64,000 nucleotides of DNA, from contig JADFAE010000002.1 of assembly GCA_015665415.1 (NCBI GenBank), forward strand, positions 1 through 64,000. Direction: 5' to 3'. The position numbers and the translations under genes were made by a program. How positions within the stretch are numbered: position 1 is the stretch's first letter; every line of letters starts with the position of its first letter. Source of the DNA: Roseobacter sp. GTDB lineage: Bacteria > Pseudomonadota > Alphaproteobacteria > Rhodobacterales > Rhodobacteraceae. Under the pieces are notes generated by a model. The model made no database searches and was not told where the DNA came from. It worked only from the letters and a program-made list of their open reading frames with translations. This document shows, in pieces, positions 10,371 to 19,422 of this stretch.

Positions 10371-11531
10371 TTACATGGTGCCCATCAGCTCGCGGCCGAT
10401 CAGCATCCGGCGAATTTCCGAGGTGCCCGCCCCGATCTCCATCAGTTTGGCATCGCGGAAGATCCGCCCCACCGGATTGTCCGACAGATAACCGGCACCA
10501 CCCAGAGCCTGTACTGCCTGATGCGCCTGCACCATGGCCTGCTCCGAGGCATAAAGACAGCAGGCGGCCGCATCCTGACGGGTCACGGTACCCTTGTCGC
10601 AGGCCTTGGCCACCTCGTAGATATAGGCGCGAGCCGAGTTCATCGCTGTGTACATATCGGCGATCTTGGCCTGCATCAGCTGGAAATTCCCGATGGGTTG
10701 GCCAAACTGCTTGCGCTCTTTCAGATAGGGCATCATCCCGTCCATGCAGGCCGCCATGATACCGGTGCCGATCCCGGCCAGTACCACACGCTCATAGTCG
10801 AGCCCCGACATCAGCACCGCAACGCCGCGCCCCTCTTCGCCCAGCACATTTTCAAACGGCACTTCACAATCCTCAAAGATCAGCTCTGCCGTGTTGGAGC
10901 CTCGCATGCCCAGCTTGTCGAAATGCGGCGAGGTGGAGAAGCCTTTGAAGTCCTTTTCGATGATAAAGGCGGTGATCCCACGCGAGCCCGCATCCGGGTC
11001 GGTCTTGGCATAGACAACCAAAGTGTCGGCGTCCGGACCATTGGTGATCCAGTATTTGTTGCCGTTCAGACGATAGTGATCATTGCGCTTTTCCGCCCGC
11101 AGCGACATCGAAACCACATCCGACCCGGCACCGGCCTCCGACATTGCCAGGGCCCCGACATGGTCGCCCGACACCAGACCGGGCAGATATTTGGCCTTTT
11201 GCTCGTCATTGGCATTCAGCTTGATCTGATTGACGCAAAGGTTGGAATGCGCGCCGTAGGACAGCGAGACCGAGGCACTGGCGCGCGCCACTTCTTCGAC
11301 CGCAACCGTATGGGCCAGATAAGACATGCCAGCACCGCCGAATTCTTCCGGTACGGTGATCCCCAACAGACCCAGGTCGCCCATCTCCTTCCACAGCTCT
11401 GGTGGAAACTCGTTTTTCTGATCGACCTCTTGCGCCATCGGCTTGACCCGATCCTGCGCCCAACGGTGCACCATGTCCCGAAGTGCATTCACGTCTTCCC
11501 CAAGATCGAATTGCATGCTGGCATTGAACAT
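10371..11531 (-). CDS. ivd: Isovaleryl-CoA dehydrogenase
   Basis: 386 residues, acyl-CoA dehydrogenase family (FAD). Family segments are [18 protein letters not shown] (near 55), [16 protein letters not shown] (near 130) and the C-terminal [17 protein letters not shown] and [14 protein letters not shown]. It oxidises isovaleryl-CoA to 3-methylcrotonyl-CoA and passes electrons to ETF. The specificity call rests on the mcc and HMG-lyase genes nearby plus close resemblance to IVD rather than to short-chain dehydrogenases. An AAAGGA ribosome site precedes the ATG. A palindrome abuts the likely -10 element. Confidence 0.93.
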   Translation of the reverse strand: MFNASMQFDLGEDVNALRDMVHRWAQDRVKPMAQEVDQKNEFPPELWKEMGDLGLLGITVPEEFGGAGMSYLAHTVAVEEVARASASVSLSYGAHSNLCVNQIKLNANDEQKAKYLPGLVSGDHVGALAMSEAGAGSDVVSMSLRAEKRNDHYRLNGNKYWITNGPDADTLVVYAKTDPDAGSRGITAFIIEKDFKGFSTSPHFDKLGMRGSNTAELIFEDCEVPFENVLGEEGRGVAVLMSGLDYERVVLAGIGTGIMAACMDGMMPYLKERKQFGQPIGNFQLMQAKIADMYTAMNSARAYIYEVAKACDKGTVTRQDAAACCLYASEQAMVQAHQAVQALGGAGYLSDNPVGRIFRDAKLMEIGAGTSEIRRMLIGRELMGTM

Positions 11532-11560
11532 CGGGCGGTCCTTTCTGACTGTTTTGCGAA

Positions 11561-11580
11561 ATTATCTGAACGCTTGTTCA
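11561..11580 (-). promoter_or_regulatory. Candidate TetR-type operator and -10 element of ivd
   Basis: TGAAC-N4-GTTCA (11567-11580) is an inverted repeat sitting directly upstream of GATAAT (11566-11561, minus strand), 30 bases before the ivd start. The shape and position suit a repressor of the TetR family. The regulator is not in this cluster. Confidence 0.45.
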
Positions 11581-11710
11581 TTTCATACGGTGCAACTGCG
11601 ATTCGGGTCAATCCCCTGCCCCGTTTTCTTGCACTGCCAGGAAGAAACCTGGGGGCGCAAAGGATGTGCTCCACCCCTTCCGACGGTGACCGCGAGATCG
11701 CGCATCAAAG

Positions 11711-11740
11711 GAAAAGGGCCCCCTGAGATAGGAGACCCTT
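11711..11740 (-). terminator. Terminator of the DegT-type aminotransferase gene
   Basis: The stem 11714-11723 / 11731-11740 pairs fully if two G-T pairs are allowed, with a seven-base loop. It is followed on the minus strand by TTTTC. It lies about 43 bases past the stop at 11783. Confidence 0.65.
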
Positions 11741-11782
11741 GGCTTAAGGTCTGATTTGACCAGGTACGGAATTGATCAGCGC

Positions 11783-12976
11783 TTACCCCGCCTGGTGTAC
11801 CACCATGACCTCGGCGCGGATGATGCGGGCAATCTGGGCGCAATCTTCCAGGCTGAAGGTCAGCGGCACCCGCATATCCACGATACCTGCCAATATACGG
11901 TCGCTCGCGGGCAGGCTTTGCGCCCGGGCATAGCGCCAGCTGTCATAGCGCGAGGTAAAGCCCGCAGGCTCTGCACCGCCAAACCATTTGAGCTCCACGC
12001 CACGGGCGGCACAGCGCTTGATCACCTCGGCAACCGCCTCGGCGCTCCAGTCCAGCAACAGGAATTGGATGGAAGAGCCGACGTAGGTTTCAGCCTCGGG
12101 CCGCTCCACCACGGTCAGGCCTGGCGTGTCGCGCAGCCCCGCCTCGATCTTTTGATAGCGCGCGTTCCAGCGCGCCACCTGGGCGTCCAGGTCCCGCAAC
12201 TGCGGGCGCAGAATGGCCGCGCGCAGGTTGTCCATGCGGCCAGAGATATTGGGGGTTTCATATTTCACCCGCTCAAAGACTTCTGGACCTGGGGCTGCCA
12301 GGTGCCGTTCATAGAGCATATAAGAGCCAGAGAGCATGATCGCACGGGCGGCGAGTTCTTCGTCGTCGGTGACAAACAGCCCACCCTCTCCGGAATTCAC
12401 ATGCTTGTAGGTCTGGCAGGAATAGCAGCCGATTTTACCTTGCCGACCAGAGGCCACCCCGTTCCAAGCGGCTCCCATGGTATGGGCGCAATCCTCGATC
12501 ACGGTGATCCCGGCGCTGTCACAGATCTGCATCAGACGGTCCATGTCACACAAGTGACCGCGCATATGGCTGAGCATCAGCACCCGCGCCTGATCCGCCT
12601 TGGCCGCCAGATCCTCCAGATCAATGGTCAGATCTTCGCTGACCCCGACAAACACCGGTTCCGCCCCGACCGAGGCAATCGAGCCCGGCACTGGCGCCAG
12701 AGTAAAGGCATTGGTCAAAACCTTGTCACCCGGCCCCACCCCGAGGGCGCGCAGTGCCGTGGCCATGGCATAGCCCCCCGAAGCCACCGCCAGGCAATAT
12801 TTCGCCCCAACTTGGGCGGCGAACTCCTGCTCCAGCAGCGCCGTCTCGCCGAGCTCTCCCTCGACCACGTTGTAACGATGCAAGCGGCCATGTTGCAGGA
12901 CTTGCAAAGCGGCCTCAATTGCCGCCTCGGGAAGTGCTTCTTGCTGGGTGAAGCTACCGGTGAATTTTTCGCTCAT
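11783..12976 (-). CDS. DegT/DnrJ/EryC1/StrS family aminotransferase
   Basis: 397 residues, PLP-dependent aspartate aminotransferase fold of the sugar-aminotransferase class. ASGGYAMATALRALGV (near 65) binds the cofactor phosphate, VIEDCAHTMGA (near 160) holds the PLP-contacting Asp, and CQTYKHVNSGEGG (near 190) holds the Schiff-base Lys. These enzymes usually transaminate keto-sugars for surface polysaccharides or antibiotics. No sugar dehydratase or epimerase lies next to it, so the substrate is open. It is flanked by its own terminator and by the gph terminator, suggesting a monocistronic unit. Confidence 0.85.
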   Translation of the reverse strand: MSEKFTGSFTQQEALPEAAIEAALQVLQHGRLHRYNVVEGELGETALLEQEFAAQVGAKYCLAVASGGYAMATALRALGVGPGDKVLTNAFTLAPVPGSIASVGAEPVFVGVSEDLTIDLEDLAAKADQARVLMLSHMRGHLCDMDRLMQICDSAGITVIEDCAHTMGAAWNGVASGRQGKIGCYSCQTYKHVNSGEGGLFVTDDEELAARAIMLSGSYMLYERHLAAPGPEVFERVKYETPNISGRMDNLRAAILRPQLRDLDAQVARWNARYQKIEAGLRDTPGLTVVERPEAETYVGSSIQFLLLDWSAEAVAEVIKRCAARGVELKWFGGAEPAGFTSRYDSWRYARAQSLPASDRILAGIVDMRVPLTFSLEDCAQIARIIRAEVMVVHQAG

Positions 12977-13029
12977 GCCCCCTGTGTGATCTGCCCCCCC
13001 GCGAGGGTCAAGGGGGAAGAAACACCGAT

Positions 13030-13056
13030 GAAAAACCCGAAACTCTTCTGCGGGTT
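13030..13056 (-). terminator. Terminator immediately after gph
   Basis: AACCCG (13034-13039) pairs with CGGGTT (13051-13056), with TTTTTC following on the minus strand. The stem begins at the gph stop codon. Confidence 0.6.
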
Positions 13057-13718
13057 CAACCGATAAGCCGCGCGACCACCCCTAGCAAATCCTCGTAGCG
13101 ATGCAACAGCGCCTCCGGCTTGAGCGCTGCCATGTCGCCGCCTGCGGGCCCAAAGGTCACCAGCACCGATGGCACCCCCGCATTGGCCGAGGTATTGCGG
13201 TCGGTATCGCTGTCGCCAATCAGGATGGTCTTTGCCGGATCTCCCCCGGCACGCCGTGCCGCCTCGAACAGGGGTTCAGGGTCCGGTTTACGCACCGGCA
13301 GCGTATCGGCCCCCACCAGCGAGGCAAAGGCATCGCGCACCCCAAAGGAGCGCATCAACTGCTCTGCCAGCGCCTCTGGCTTGTTGGTACAGATGCCAAC
13401 GCCATATCCCGCCAGTTTCAGGGCTTCGACCGCCTCCATGGCTCCGGGATACAGATAACTGTGGTGATCAATGGCATCGCGGTAGGCTTCGATCAGAACG
13501 GGGTAGAATTCATCCACGGTTTTTTCATCGTATTGCCCCGCCCGCTTTAGCCCGGAGCTGAGCATCATTTTACCCCCTCGCAGCGCCGTGGCCGCATCAC
13601 CGGGATGGGTCAGCATATCGCCCAGGCCCATTTGCCGAAAACAGGCATTGGCCGCAGCCAGAAGGTCGCCCGAGGTATCCGCCAGGGTCCCATCCAGATC
13701 AAAAATTACTGTTCGCAT
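13056..13718 (-). CDS. gph: Phosphoglycolate phosphatase (HAD family)
   Basis: 220 residues from the ATG at 13718, chosen because MRTVIFDLDGTLADTS is the canonical start and GGAGG lies seven bases upstream. A much longer in-frame extension to 13991 is not credible. HAD motifs are present: DLDGT (nucleophile Asp), a Thr/Asn motif CTNKPEAL, Lys in VRKPDPEPL and GDSDTDRN. The likely role is removal of 2-phosphoglycolate from DNA repair or metabolism. Other small phosphate esters are possible, as HAD phosphatases are promiscuous. It diverges from glmU. Confidence 0.87.
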   Translation of the reverse strand: MRTVIFDLDGTLADTSGDLLAAANACFRQMGLGDMLTHPGDAATALRGGKMMLSSGLKRAGQYDEKTVDEFYPVLIEAYRDAIDHHSYLYPGAMEAVEALKLAGYGVGICTNKPEALAEQLMRSFGVRDAFASLVGADTLPVRKPDPEPLFEAARRAGGDPAKTILIGDSDTDRNTSANAGVPSVLVTFGPAGGDMAALKPEALLHRYEDLLGVVARLIG

Positions 13719-13789
13719 TCTGCCTCCGCTTCGGCGTTTTTCCGCTGCCTGTTGTTGCAAGCCGCAACCATGTTTGATGGCCACGCCCC

Positions 13790-13817
13790 TTGCGCCTTTC
13801 CTGTTAGCCGATAGAAC
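13790..13817 (+). promoter_or_regulatory. Candidate promoter of glmU-glmS
   Basis: TTGCGC (13790-13795), a 16-base spacer and TAGAAC (13812-13817), placed 31 bases before the glmU ATG. By inspection only. Confidence 0.4.
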
Positions 13818-13848
13818 GGGGGCGAAAAAGTCAAAGAGAAACGTCACC

Positions 13849-15204
13849 ATGAGTACAGCCCTTGTAGTCCTTGCCGCCGGCAAAGGCACCCGAATGAATT
13901 CGGACCTCCCCAAGGTTCTGCACCCAATCGCCCAGGCCTCGATGCTGGAACACGCGCTTGTTGCAGGTCGTGCCCTGGATCCTGAGCGCATTATCGTTGT
14001 CGCCGGTCACGGTGCCGAAGCCGTACGTGCGGCAGTGGCCGAGATCGACGAAAGTGCCGAAGTTGTGCTGCAGACCGAACAGCTTGGCACCGCCCATGCG
14101 GTGGATCGGGCCCGCGACGCGCTCAAGGATTTCAGCGGTGATGTGGTTGTTCTTTATGGCGACACGCCCTTTGTCAGCGCCGACACACTAGAGCGCATGG
14201 TTGCCGCACGCGCGAGCGCCGATCTGGTGGTGCTGGGGTTTCATGCCGCCGACCCGGCCCGCTATGGCCGTCTGGTGATGCAGGGCGACAGTCTGGAGCG
14301 GATTGTCGAATTCAAGGATGCCAGCGAAGACGAACGCGCCATCGGGTTTTGCAATTCCGGCCTGATGGCCTGCGACGCCAGTCTGATGTTCGATCTGCTG
14401 GCCAAGATCGGCAATGAAAACGCCTCAGGCGAATATTACCTCACCGATCTGGTCGAACTGGCCCGCGCCGAGGGCCGCGCCGTCACTGCGGTGGCCTGCG
14501 ACGAGTCCGAGACCCTCGGGGTGAATTCGCGCCTCGACCTTGCGGTGGCTGACACGGTGTTTCAGACCAAAGCCCGACAAGAGCTGATGGAACTTGGGGT
14601 TACGCTGATGGCGCCCGAAACAGTCTATCTGGCCTTTGACACGGTGATTGGCCGCGACACGGTGATTGAGCCCAATGTGGTCTTTGGCCCCGGTGTCACA
14701 GTCGAAAGCGGTGCCGTGATCCGCGCCTTTTCGCATCTGGAGGGCTGCCATGTCAGCCGTGGCTCCAAGGTCGGCCCCTATGCCCGGCTGCGCCCCGGTG
14801 CCGAGCTGGCGGAAGACACCCATATTGGCAATTTTGTCGAGATCAAGAACGCCGAGATCGCCGAAGGCGCCAAAGTCAATCACCTCAGCTATATCGGCGA
14901 TGCCTCGATTGGGGCGGGTAGCAATATTGGTGCCGGCACCATCACCTGCAACTATGACGGCGTGATGAAGCATCGCACCACTATCGGCGCGCGCAGCTTT
15001 ATCGGCTCCAACACGCTGTTGGTGGCTCCGGTGACTTTGGGCGATGAAACCATGACCGGTTCCGGCACCGTGGTGACCAAGGATGTCGAAGCGGGAGCCC
15101 TGGCCATCGCCCGCCCCCGGCAGGACACCAAACCCGGTTATGCCCGCAAGCTGATGGATATGTTGCGCGCCAAGAAAGCCCGCCTGACAAAGGGATCTGA
15201 ATAA
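13849..15204 (+). CDS. glmU: Bifunctional GlcN-1-P acetyltransferase / GlcNAc-1-P uridylyltransferase
   Basis: 451 residues, full family length. The N-terminal nucleotidyltransferase domain begins ALVVLAAGKGTRMNSDLPKV, with YGDTPFV near 102. The C-terminal half is a left-handed beta-helix acetyltransferase with hexapeptide repeats (VIEPNVVFGPGVTVESGAVI, LRPGAELAEDTHIGNFVEIKN). It makes UDP-GlcNAc for peptidoglycan and LPS. The start at 13849 matches family starts. Its stop shares one base with the glmS start (TAATG), so the two are coupled and supply consecutive steps. Confidence 0.97.
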   Translation: MSTALVVLAAGKGTRMNSDLPKVLHPIAQASMLEHALVAGRALDPERIIVVAGHGAEAVRAAVAEIDESAEVVLQTEQLGTAHAVDRARDALKDFSGDVVVLYGDTPFVSADTLERMVAARASADLVVLGFHAADPARYGRLVMQGDSLERIVEFKDASEDERAIGFCNSGLMACDASLMFDLLAKIGNENASGEYYLTDLVELARAEGRAVTAVACDESETLGVNSRLDLAVADTVFQTKARQELMELGVTLMAPETVYLAFDTVIGRDTVIEPNVVFGPGVTVESGAVIRAFSHLEGCHVSRGSKVGPYARLRPGAELAEDTHIGNFVEIKNAEIAEGAKVNHLSYIGDASIGAGSNIGAGTITCNYDGVMKHRTTIGARSFIGSNTLLVAPVTLGDETMTGSGTVVTKDVEAGALAIARPRQDTKPGYARKLMDMLRAKKARLTKGSE

Positions 15205-17027
15205 TGTGTGGTATCGTAGGAGTCCTCGGCAATCACGAGGCCGCCCCCATTCTGGTCGAGGCGCTGAAACGTCTGGAATACCGCGGCTACGACAGTGCCG
15301 GCATTGCCACAGTGAACCAGGGCAGCCTGTCGCGACGGCGCGCTCTGGGCAAGCTGGTAAATCTCAGCGATCTTTTGGTGCATGATCCCCTCCCCGGCAA
15401 ATCCGGTATCGGCCATACCCGCTGGGCCACCCATGGCGCACCCTCGGTGGGCAATGCCCATCCCCATCGCGCCGGTGCCGTGGCTGTGGTCCACAACGGT
15501 ATCATCGAAAACTACCGCGATATTCGCGCTGAACTGGCCGATTGCGGTATCGAGTTTCAGACCGAAACCGATACCGAAACCGTCGCGCTTTTGACCCAAC
15601 GCTATTTGCAGGATGGCCTGTCCCCGGTTGAAGCTGCCAACAAGACCCTGGACCGTCTCGAAGGGGCCTTTGCGCTGGCCTTTCTGTTTGACGGTGAAGA
15701 GGATCTGTTGATTGCCGCCCGCAAGGGCTCACCACTGGCTGTGGGTCATGGCGATGGTGAAATGTTTGTAGGCAGCGATGCCATCGCCCTGGCACCGCTC
15801 ACGGATCGCGTCACCTATCTTGAGGAGGGCGACCGGGTGGTGCTGACTCGCACCAGCCATGAGATCCGCGATGCTCAGGGCGCACTGGCAAACCGCGAGA
15901 TGAAGACCATCCAGATCGATGTCTCGCAGGTCGACAAGGGCGGCCACAAACACTACATGGCCAAGGAAATCGCTGAGCAGCCTACCGTGATCGCCGAAGC
16001 GATCCGCCACTATCTGCCGGTGGGCGAGGACGCGGTGCATCTGCCCGGTGCCGACATCGACTTTACCCAGATCGAACGCCTGACCATGGTGGCCTGCGGC
16101 ACCGCCTTTTATGCCTGCCTCACCGCCAAATACTGGTTTGAGCAGATAGCCCGCATTCCGGTCGAGGTCGATATCGCCTCCGAATTCCGCTACCGCGAGC
16201 CCCCTATTCCCGGCAAAACGGCGGCGCTGTTTGTCTCCCAGTCCGGCGAGACCGCCGATACCCTGGCAGCACTGCGCTACTGTGAAGGCAAGGCCGACAA
16301 GATCCTGTCGGTGGTCAATGTCCCCGAAAGCTCGATCGCACGCGAAAGCGATCTGGCCCTGCCCATTCACGCCGGTGTCGAGATTGGCGTTGCCTCGACC
16401 AAGGCCTTTACCTGCCAGCTGAGCGTGCTGCTGATGCTGGCGCTCAAGGCCGCCAGCGATCGTGGTGAAATCTCGGAGGAGGATCTGCAGGCGCATATCT
16501 CCGCCCTGCGCGGGTTGCCCAATGTGCTGGCCGCCGGGTTGGAGCAAAACGACAAGATCCGCCAGGCGGCGCAAAAGCTGAGCGAAGCGCGGGATGTCCT
16601 GTTCCTGGGCCGGGGGCTTATGTTCCCGCTGGCGCTGGAAGGTGCGCTCAAGCTCAAGGAAATCAGCTACATCCACGCAGAGGCCTATGCCTCGGGTGAG
16701 CTGAAGCACGGACCCATCGCCCTCATCGACAAGCAGATGCCGGTGGTGGTTCTGGCCCCGCGCGATGCGCTGTTCGACAAATCCGTCTCCAATATGCAGG
16801 AGGTCATGGCGCGCAAGGGCAAGGTCCTGTTGATCTCGGATGCGGCAGGCCTTACGGAGGGCGGCGACGGCACCTGGCAAACCATCCAGATGCCGCAGGT
16901 CCACAACAGCCTGACCCCGATCCTTTATGCGCTGCCAGCCCAGATGCTGGCCTATCACACGGCGGTTGCCAAAGGCACCGATGTGGATCAGCCGCGCAAT
17001 CTCGCCAAATCCGTGACTGTGGAGTAA
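15204..17027 (+). CDS. glmS: Glutamine-fructose-6-phosphate aminotransferase (isomerizing)
   Basis: 607 residues. Cys2 of MCGIVGVLG is the glutaminase nucleophile after Met removal. LKRLEYRGYDSAGIA, HTRWATHGAPS and the Asn/Gly oxyanion region mark the class II amidotransferase domain. Two SIS domains follow (VACGTAFYACL near 293; GRGLMFPLALEGALKLKE near 470), and the chain ends KSVTVE, typical of GlmS. It forms glucosamine-6-phosphate, the entry of hexosamine synthesis. It is coupled to glmU. No glmS ribozyme or regulatory RNA is visible, as expected for the genes' single shared promoter. Confidence 0.97.
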   Translation: MCGIVGVLGNHEAAPILVEALKRLEYRGYDSAGIATVNQGSLSRRRALGKLVNLSDLLVHDPLPGKSGIGHTRWATHGAPSVGNAHPHRAGAVAVVHNGIIENYRDIRAELADCGIEFQTETDTETVALLTQRYLQDGLSPVEAANKTLDRLEGAFALAFLFDGEEDLLIAARKGSPLAVGHGDGEMFVGSDAIALAPLTDRVTYLEEGDRVVLTRTSHEIRDAQGALANREMKTIQIDVSQVDKGGHKHYMAKEIAEQPTVIAEAIRHYLPVGEDAVHLPGADIDFTQIERLTMVACGTAFYACLTAKYWFEQIARIPVEVDIASEFRYREPPIPGKTAALFVSQSGETADTLAALRYCEGKADKILSVVNVPESSIARESDLALPIHAGVEIGVASTKAFTCQLSVLLMLALKAASDRGEISEEDLQAHISALRGLPNVLAAGLEQNDKIRQAAQKLSEARDVLFLGRGLMFPLALEGALKLKEISYIHAEAYASGELKHGPIALIDKQMPVVVLAPRDALFDKSVSNMQEVMARKGKVLLISDAAGLTEGGDGTWQTIQMPQVHNSLTPILYALPAQMLAYHTAVAKGTDVDQPRNLAKSVTVE

Positions 17028-17031
17028 ACCG

Positions 17032-17805
17032 ATGCTCATTGAAGATGCCCTGGCTGAACTGACAGCCGCAATCGAACCCGGTCGCGCCGAACAGATGGCA
17101 AGCTATCACAAGCAAAAACGACCTGTTCTGGGCATCCCAAATACTGCCATCAACGATATCACCAAGGCCTGGCGTCAGGCCCTGAGCCTGGAACAGCGCG
17201 TCGCCCTTGCGGACGAGTTGTGGAAGAGCGACATCTTCGAGGCCCGCATTGCCGCCGCCAAACTGCTGACCCAGGCCCGTATCAAGGACGATGCCGCCGC
17301 ATGGGATCTGCTGCAAAGCTGGCTGCCCGATTTTGACAGCTGGGCCATTGCCGATCACGCCTGCATGGCGATGCAAAAACGCCTGACAGCCCAGCCCGCG
17401 CGTCTGGATGAGGTCGAAGCCTGGACCACTCTCCCACATATGTGGAGCCGCCGCGCCGCGCTGGTGGCCTGCCTACCCTGGGCCAAACTGAACAACCTCA
17501 AACCCGAAGACCAGGCCCGTCGCAGCCGCATTCTCGGCTGGGCTGCCTCTTATGTGCCGGATCGCAATTGGTTTTTGCAAAAGAGCATTGCCTGGTGGAT
17601 CCGGGATCTGAGCAAACATGACGCCGAGGCCAGTCGTGCCTTTTTGGTCGAACATGGCGCAGGCATGAAGCCATTTGCCCGCAAGGAAGCGGCCAAATAC
17701 CTCAAAGAGCCAATCGAATATCCCGATCTGGTCAAGGCAGTGGAGGCGGAAGCGGAAGAAGACGCCGAGACATCCGCAGATCAGGGTGTTCAGCAGGACA
17801 GCTGA
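17032..17805 (+). CDS. DNA alkylation repair (AlkD-like, HEAT-repeat) protein
   Basis: 257 residues, all-helical, with repeated Trp/Leu-rich helices (DLLQSWLPDFDSWAIADH, MWSRRAALVACLPWAK, WFLQKSIAWWIRDLSKHD) characteristic of the AlkC/AlkD family of HEAT-like DNA glycosylases. The conserved WxxRR and the late W-IRD helix suit binding of alkylated DNA. It starts four bases after glmS and has its ribosome site in the glmS end, so it is probably co-transcribed. Activity on alkylpurines is inferred. The last codons form one arm of a 14-base inverted repeat. Confidence 0.8.
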   Translation: MLIEDALAELTAAIEPGRAEQMASYHKQKRPVLGIPNTAINDITKAWRQALSLEQRVALADELWKSDIFEARIAAAKLLTQARIKDDAAAWDLLQSWLPDFDSWAIADHACMAMQKRLTAQPARLDEVEAWTTLPHMWSRRAALVACLPWAKLNNLKPEDQARRSRILGWAASYVPDRNWFLQKSIAWWIRDLSKHDAEASRAFLVEHGAGMKPFARKEAAKYLKEPIEYPDLVKAVEAEAEEDAETSADQGVQQDS

Positions 17806-17814
17806 ACACCCTGA
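17781..17814. terminator. 14-base inverted repeat across the stop codon, bidirectional terminator
   Basis: TCAGGGTGTTCAGC (17781-17794) pairs perfectly with 17801-17814 across a six-base loop. The left arm is inside the AlkD-like gene and the right arm holds its TGA. The convergent lipoprotein gene ends at 17818. There is no clear U-tract, so termination is likely but not certain. Confidence 0.65.
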
Positions 17815-17817
17815 GGC

Positions 17818-18312
17818 TCAGCCCGCAGGCAGCACCTCAATCTCGACCAGCTCCGTCAAGGGAGCGCCGAGGGCCCGCATCGCATTGATGGACAACCGGC
17901 CTGCTGCGGCACTGCCGGCCGGCGCTGGCCGCAGCGTCACCGTCACCTCCTTGCCGGTGGTGCTGCGCAGGCGCGCAAGCTGTTCGCTGCTGACCAGAGA
18001 GGTTTCCATCCAATATCCGGGAATGGCCGGATCCCCCAGAGAGGCCACGGTGCTGGCCCGCCCCTGAAAGCTGCTGGTGCTGCTTGGCGGGGTCACCTGG
18101 GTCGTCGCCGCGCCACTGTTTGGCTGCGGGGCGGCTGCACCGCCAACACTCGTCTCATCGCTGGGAATGGCAGACAGGGGCGCACCGGGGTCTGTCACCA
18201 CCGGCTGCGCGCCACTGGATTGAGATCCGCCAAGAATATCGGAATTCCACTGCAAGCTATTGCAGCCAATCAGCAAACCGGTGGCACTAAGGGCAAGGAT
18301 GATCTGTTTCAT
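17818..18312 (-). CDS. Predicted lipoprotein of unknown function
   Basis: 164 residues. The N-terminus MKQIILALSATGLLIGCNSL is a signal peptide with lipobox LIGC, so Cys17 should be lipidated. A Ser/Pro/Ala-rich linker (about 30-85) leads to a compact C-terminal domain (PAIPGYWMETSLVSSEQ, VTVTLRPAP, RLSINAMRALGAPLTELVEIEVL). Similar roseobacter proteins are sometimes labelled D-galactarate dehydratase; nothing here supports that enzyme. It converges on the AlkD-like gene and diverges from moaA. Confidence 0.75.
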   Translation of the reverse strand: MKQIILALSATGLLIGCNSLQWNSDILGGSQSSGAQPVVTDPGAPLSAIPSDETSVGGAAAPQPNSGAATTQVTPPSSTSSFQGRASTVASLGDPAIPGYWMETSLVSSEQLARLRSTTGKEVTVTLRPAPAGSAAAGRLSINAMRALGAPLTELVEIEVLPAG

Positions 18313-18404
18313 GCCGCAAGCCTAGCTTTGCGATCCGCGCATGGCCAGCACCAATACGCAGTCTGGGCTTGCCCTAGGCGAGACTGCGCCTTACCTAGAG
18401 ACCC

Positions 18405-19415
18405 ATGAATGCTCCGCTGATTGATCCCTTCGCCCGCGCCATCACCTATTTGCGCGTCTCGGTCACCGACCGCTGCGACTTTCGCTGCGTCTATTGCATG
18501 TCCGAGCAGATGACCTTTTTGCCCAAAAAAGAGCTGCTGACGCTGGAAGAACTGGACCGTCTGTGCACCGCTTTTGTCGATATGGGAGTGCAAAAGCTGC
18601 GCATCACCGGCGGCGAACCCCTGGTGCGTCGTGATATCATGACCTTCTTTCAGGGCATGTCCCGGCATCTGGACTCCGGTGCACTCAAGGAGTTGACGCT
18701 CACCACCAATGGGTCACAACTGGAGAAATACGCCGACGCGCTTTATGCCGCCGGGGTGCGTCGGGTGAATATCTCGCTCGATACACTGGACGAGACCAAA
18801 TTTGCCGAGGTCACCCGCTGGGGCCGCTTGCCACAGGTGTTGCGTGGCATTGATGCAGCCCAAAAGGCGGGACTGCGGGTCAAGCTGAACGCCGTGGCGC
18901 TCAAAGGCTTCAACGAGCCGGAATTGCCCCAGATCACCCGCTGGTGCGCCGAACGCGATCTGGACCTCACCTGGATCGAAGTGATGCCCATGGGCGAAGA
19001 CATGGGGGATACGCAGCGCATCGGCCAGTATTGGTCGCTGAAAGACGTGCGTGCCGAATATGAAAACCACTATACCGTGACCGATCTGCCCGAAAGCACC
19101 GGCGGCCCGGCCCGTTACGTGCGGCTTGAGGAAACCGGGCAGAAAATCGGCTTCATCACCCCGCTGAGCCATAATTTCTGCGAAAGCTGCAACCGGGTGC
19201 GCGTCACCTGCACTGGCGAGATCTATACCTGCCTGGGCCAGGAAGGCTCCGCCGATCTGCGCGCGCCCCTGCGCGCCAGCTCTGACGGCGACGGGCTGCT
19301 CAAACAGGCGATCCGCGCCGCCATTGGGGATAAACCCAAGGGTCATGACTTTGACTATTCGCGGCAACAGGTGGCCGGCAAGATGACCCGCCACATGAGC
19401 CACACCGGCGGGTAA
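18405..19415 (+). CDS. moaA: GTP 3',8-cyclase (molybdopterin biosynthesis)
   Basis: 336 residues, radical SAM enzyme that starts molybdenum cofactor synthesis with MoaC. The N-terminal cluster motif [12 protein letters not shown] gives Cys-x3-Cys-x2-Cys. The C-terminal cluster uses Cys in [14 protein letters not shown]. The chain ends in Gly-Gly (SHTGG), required for activity. The [13 protein letters not shown] motif is also present. It is followed after seven bases by waaA in the same orientation. The molybdenum hydroxylase at 45173-47885 in this window would need its product. Confidence 0.97.
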   Translation: MNAPLIDPFARAITYLRVSVTDRCDFRCVYCMSEQMTFLPKKELLTLEELDRLCTAFVDMGVQKLRITGGEPLVRRDIMTFFQGMSRHLDSGALKELTLTTNGSQLEKYADALYAAGVRRVNISLDTLDETKFAEVTRWGRLPQVLRGIDAAQKAGLRVKLNAVALKGFNEPELPQITRWCAERDLDLTWIEVMPMGEDMGDTQRIGQYWSLKDVRAEYENHYTVTDLPESTGGPARYVRLEETGQKIGFITPLSHNFCESCNRVRVTCTGEIYTCLGQEGSADLRAPLRASSDGDGLLKQAIRAAIGDKPKGHDFDYSRQQVAGKMTRHMSHTGG

Positions 19416-19422
19416 GCGGCAG

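Noticed and set aside
10347-11726. 459-codon plus-strand frame across ivd
   Set aside because: Shadow of ivd; His/Gln/Arg-rich product typical of antisense frames in GC-rich genes.
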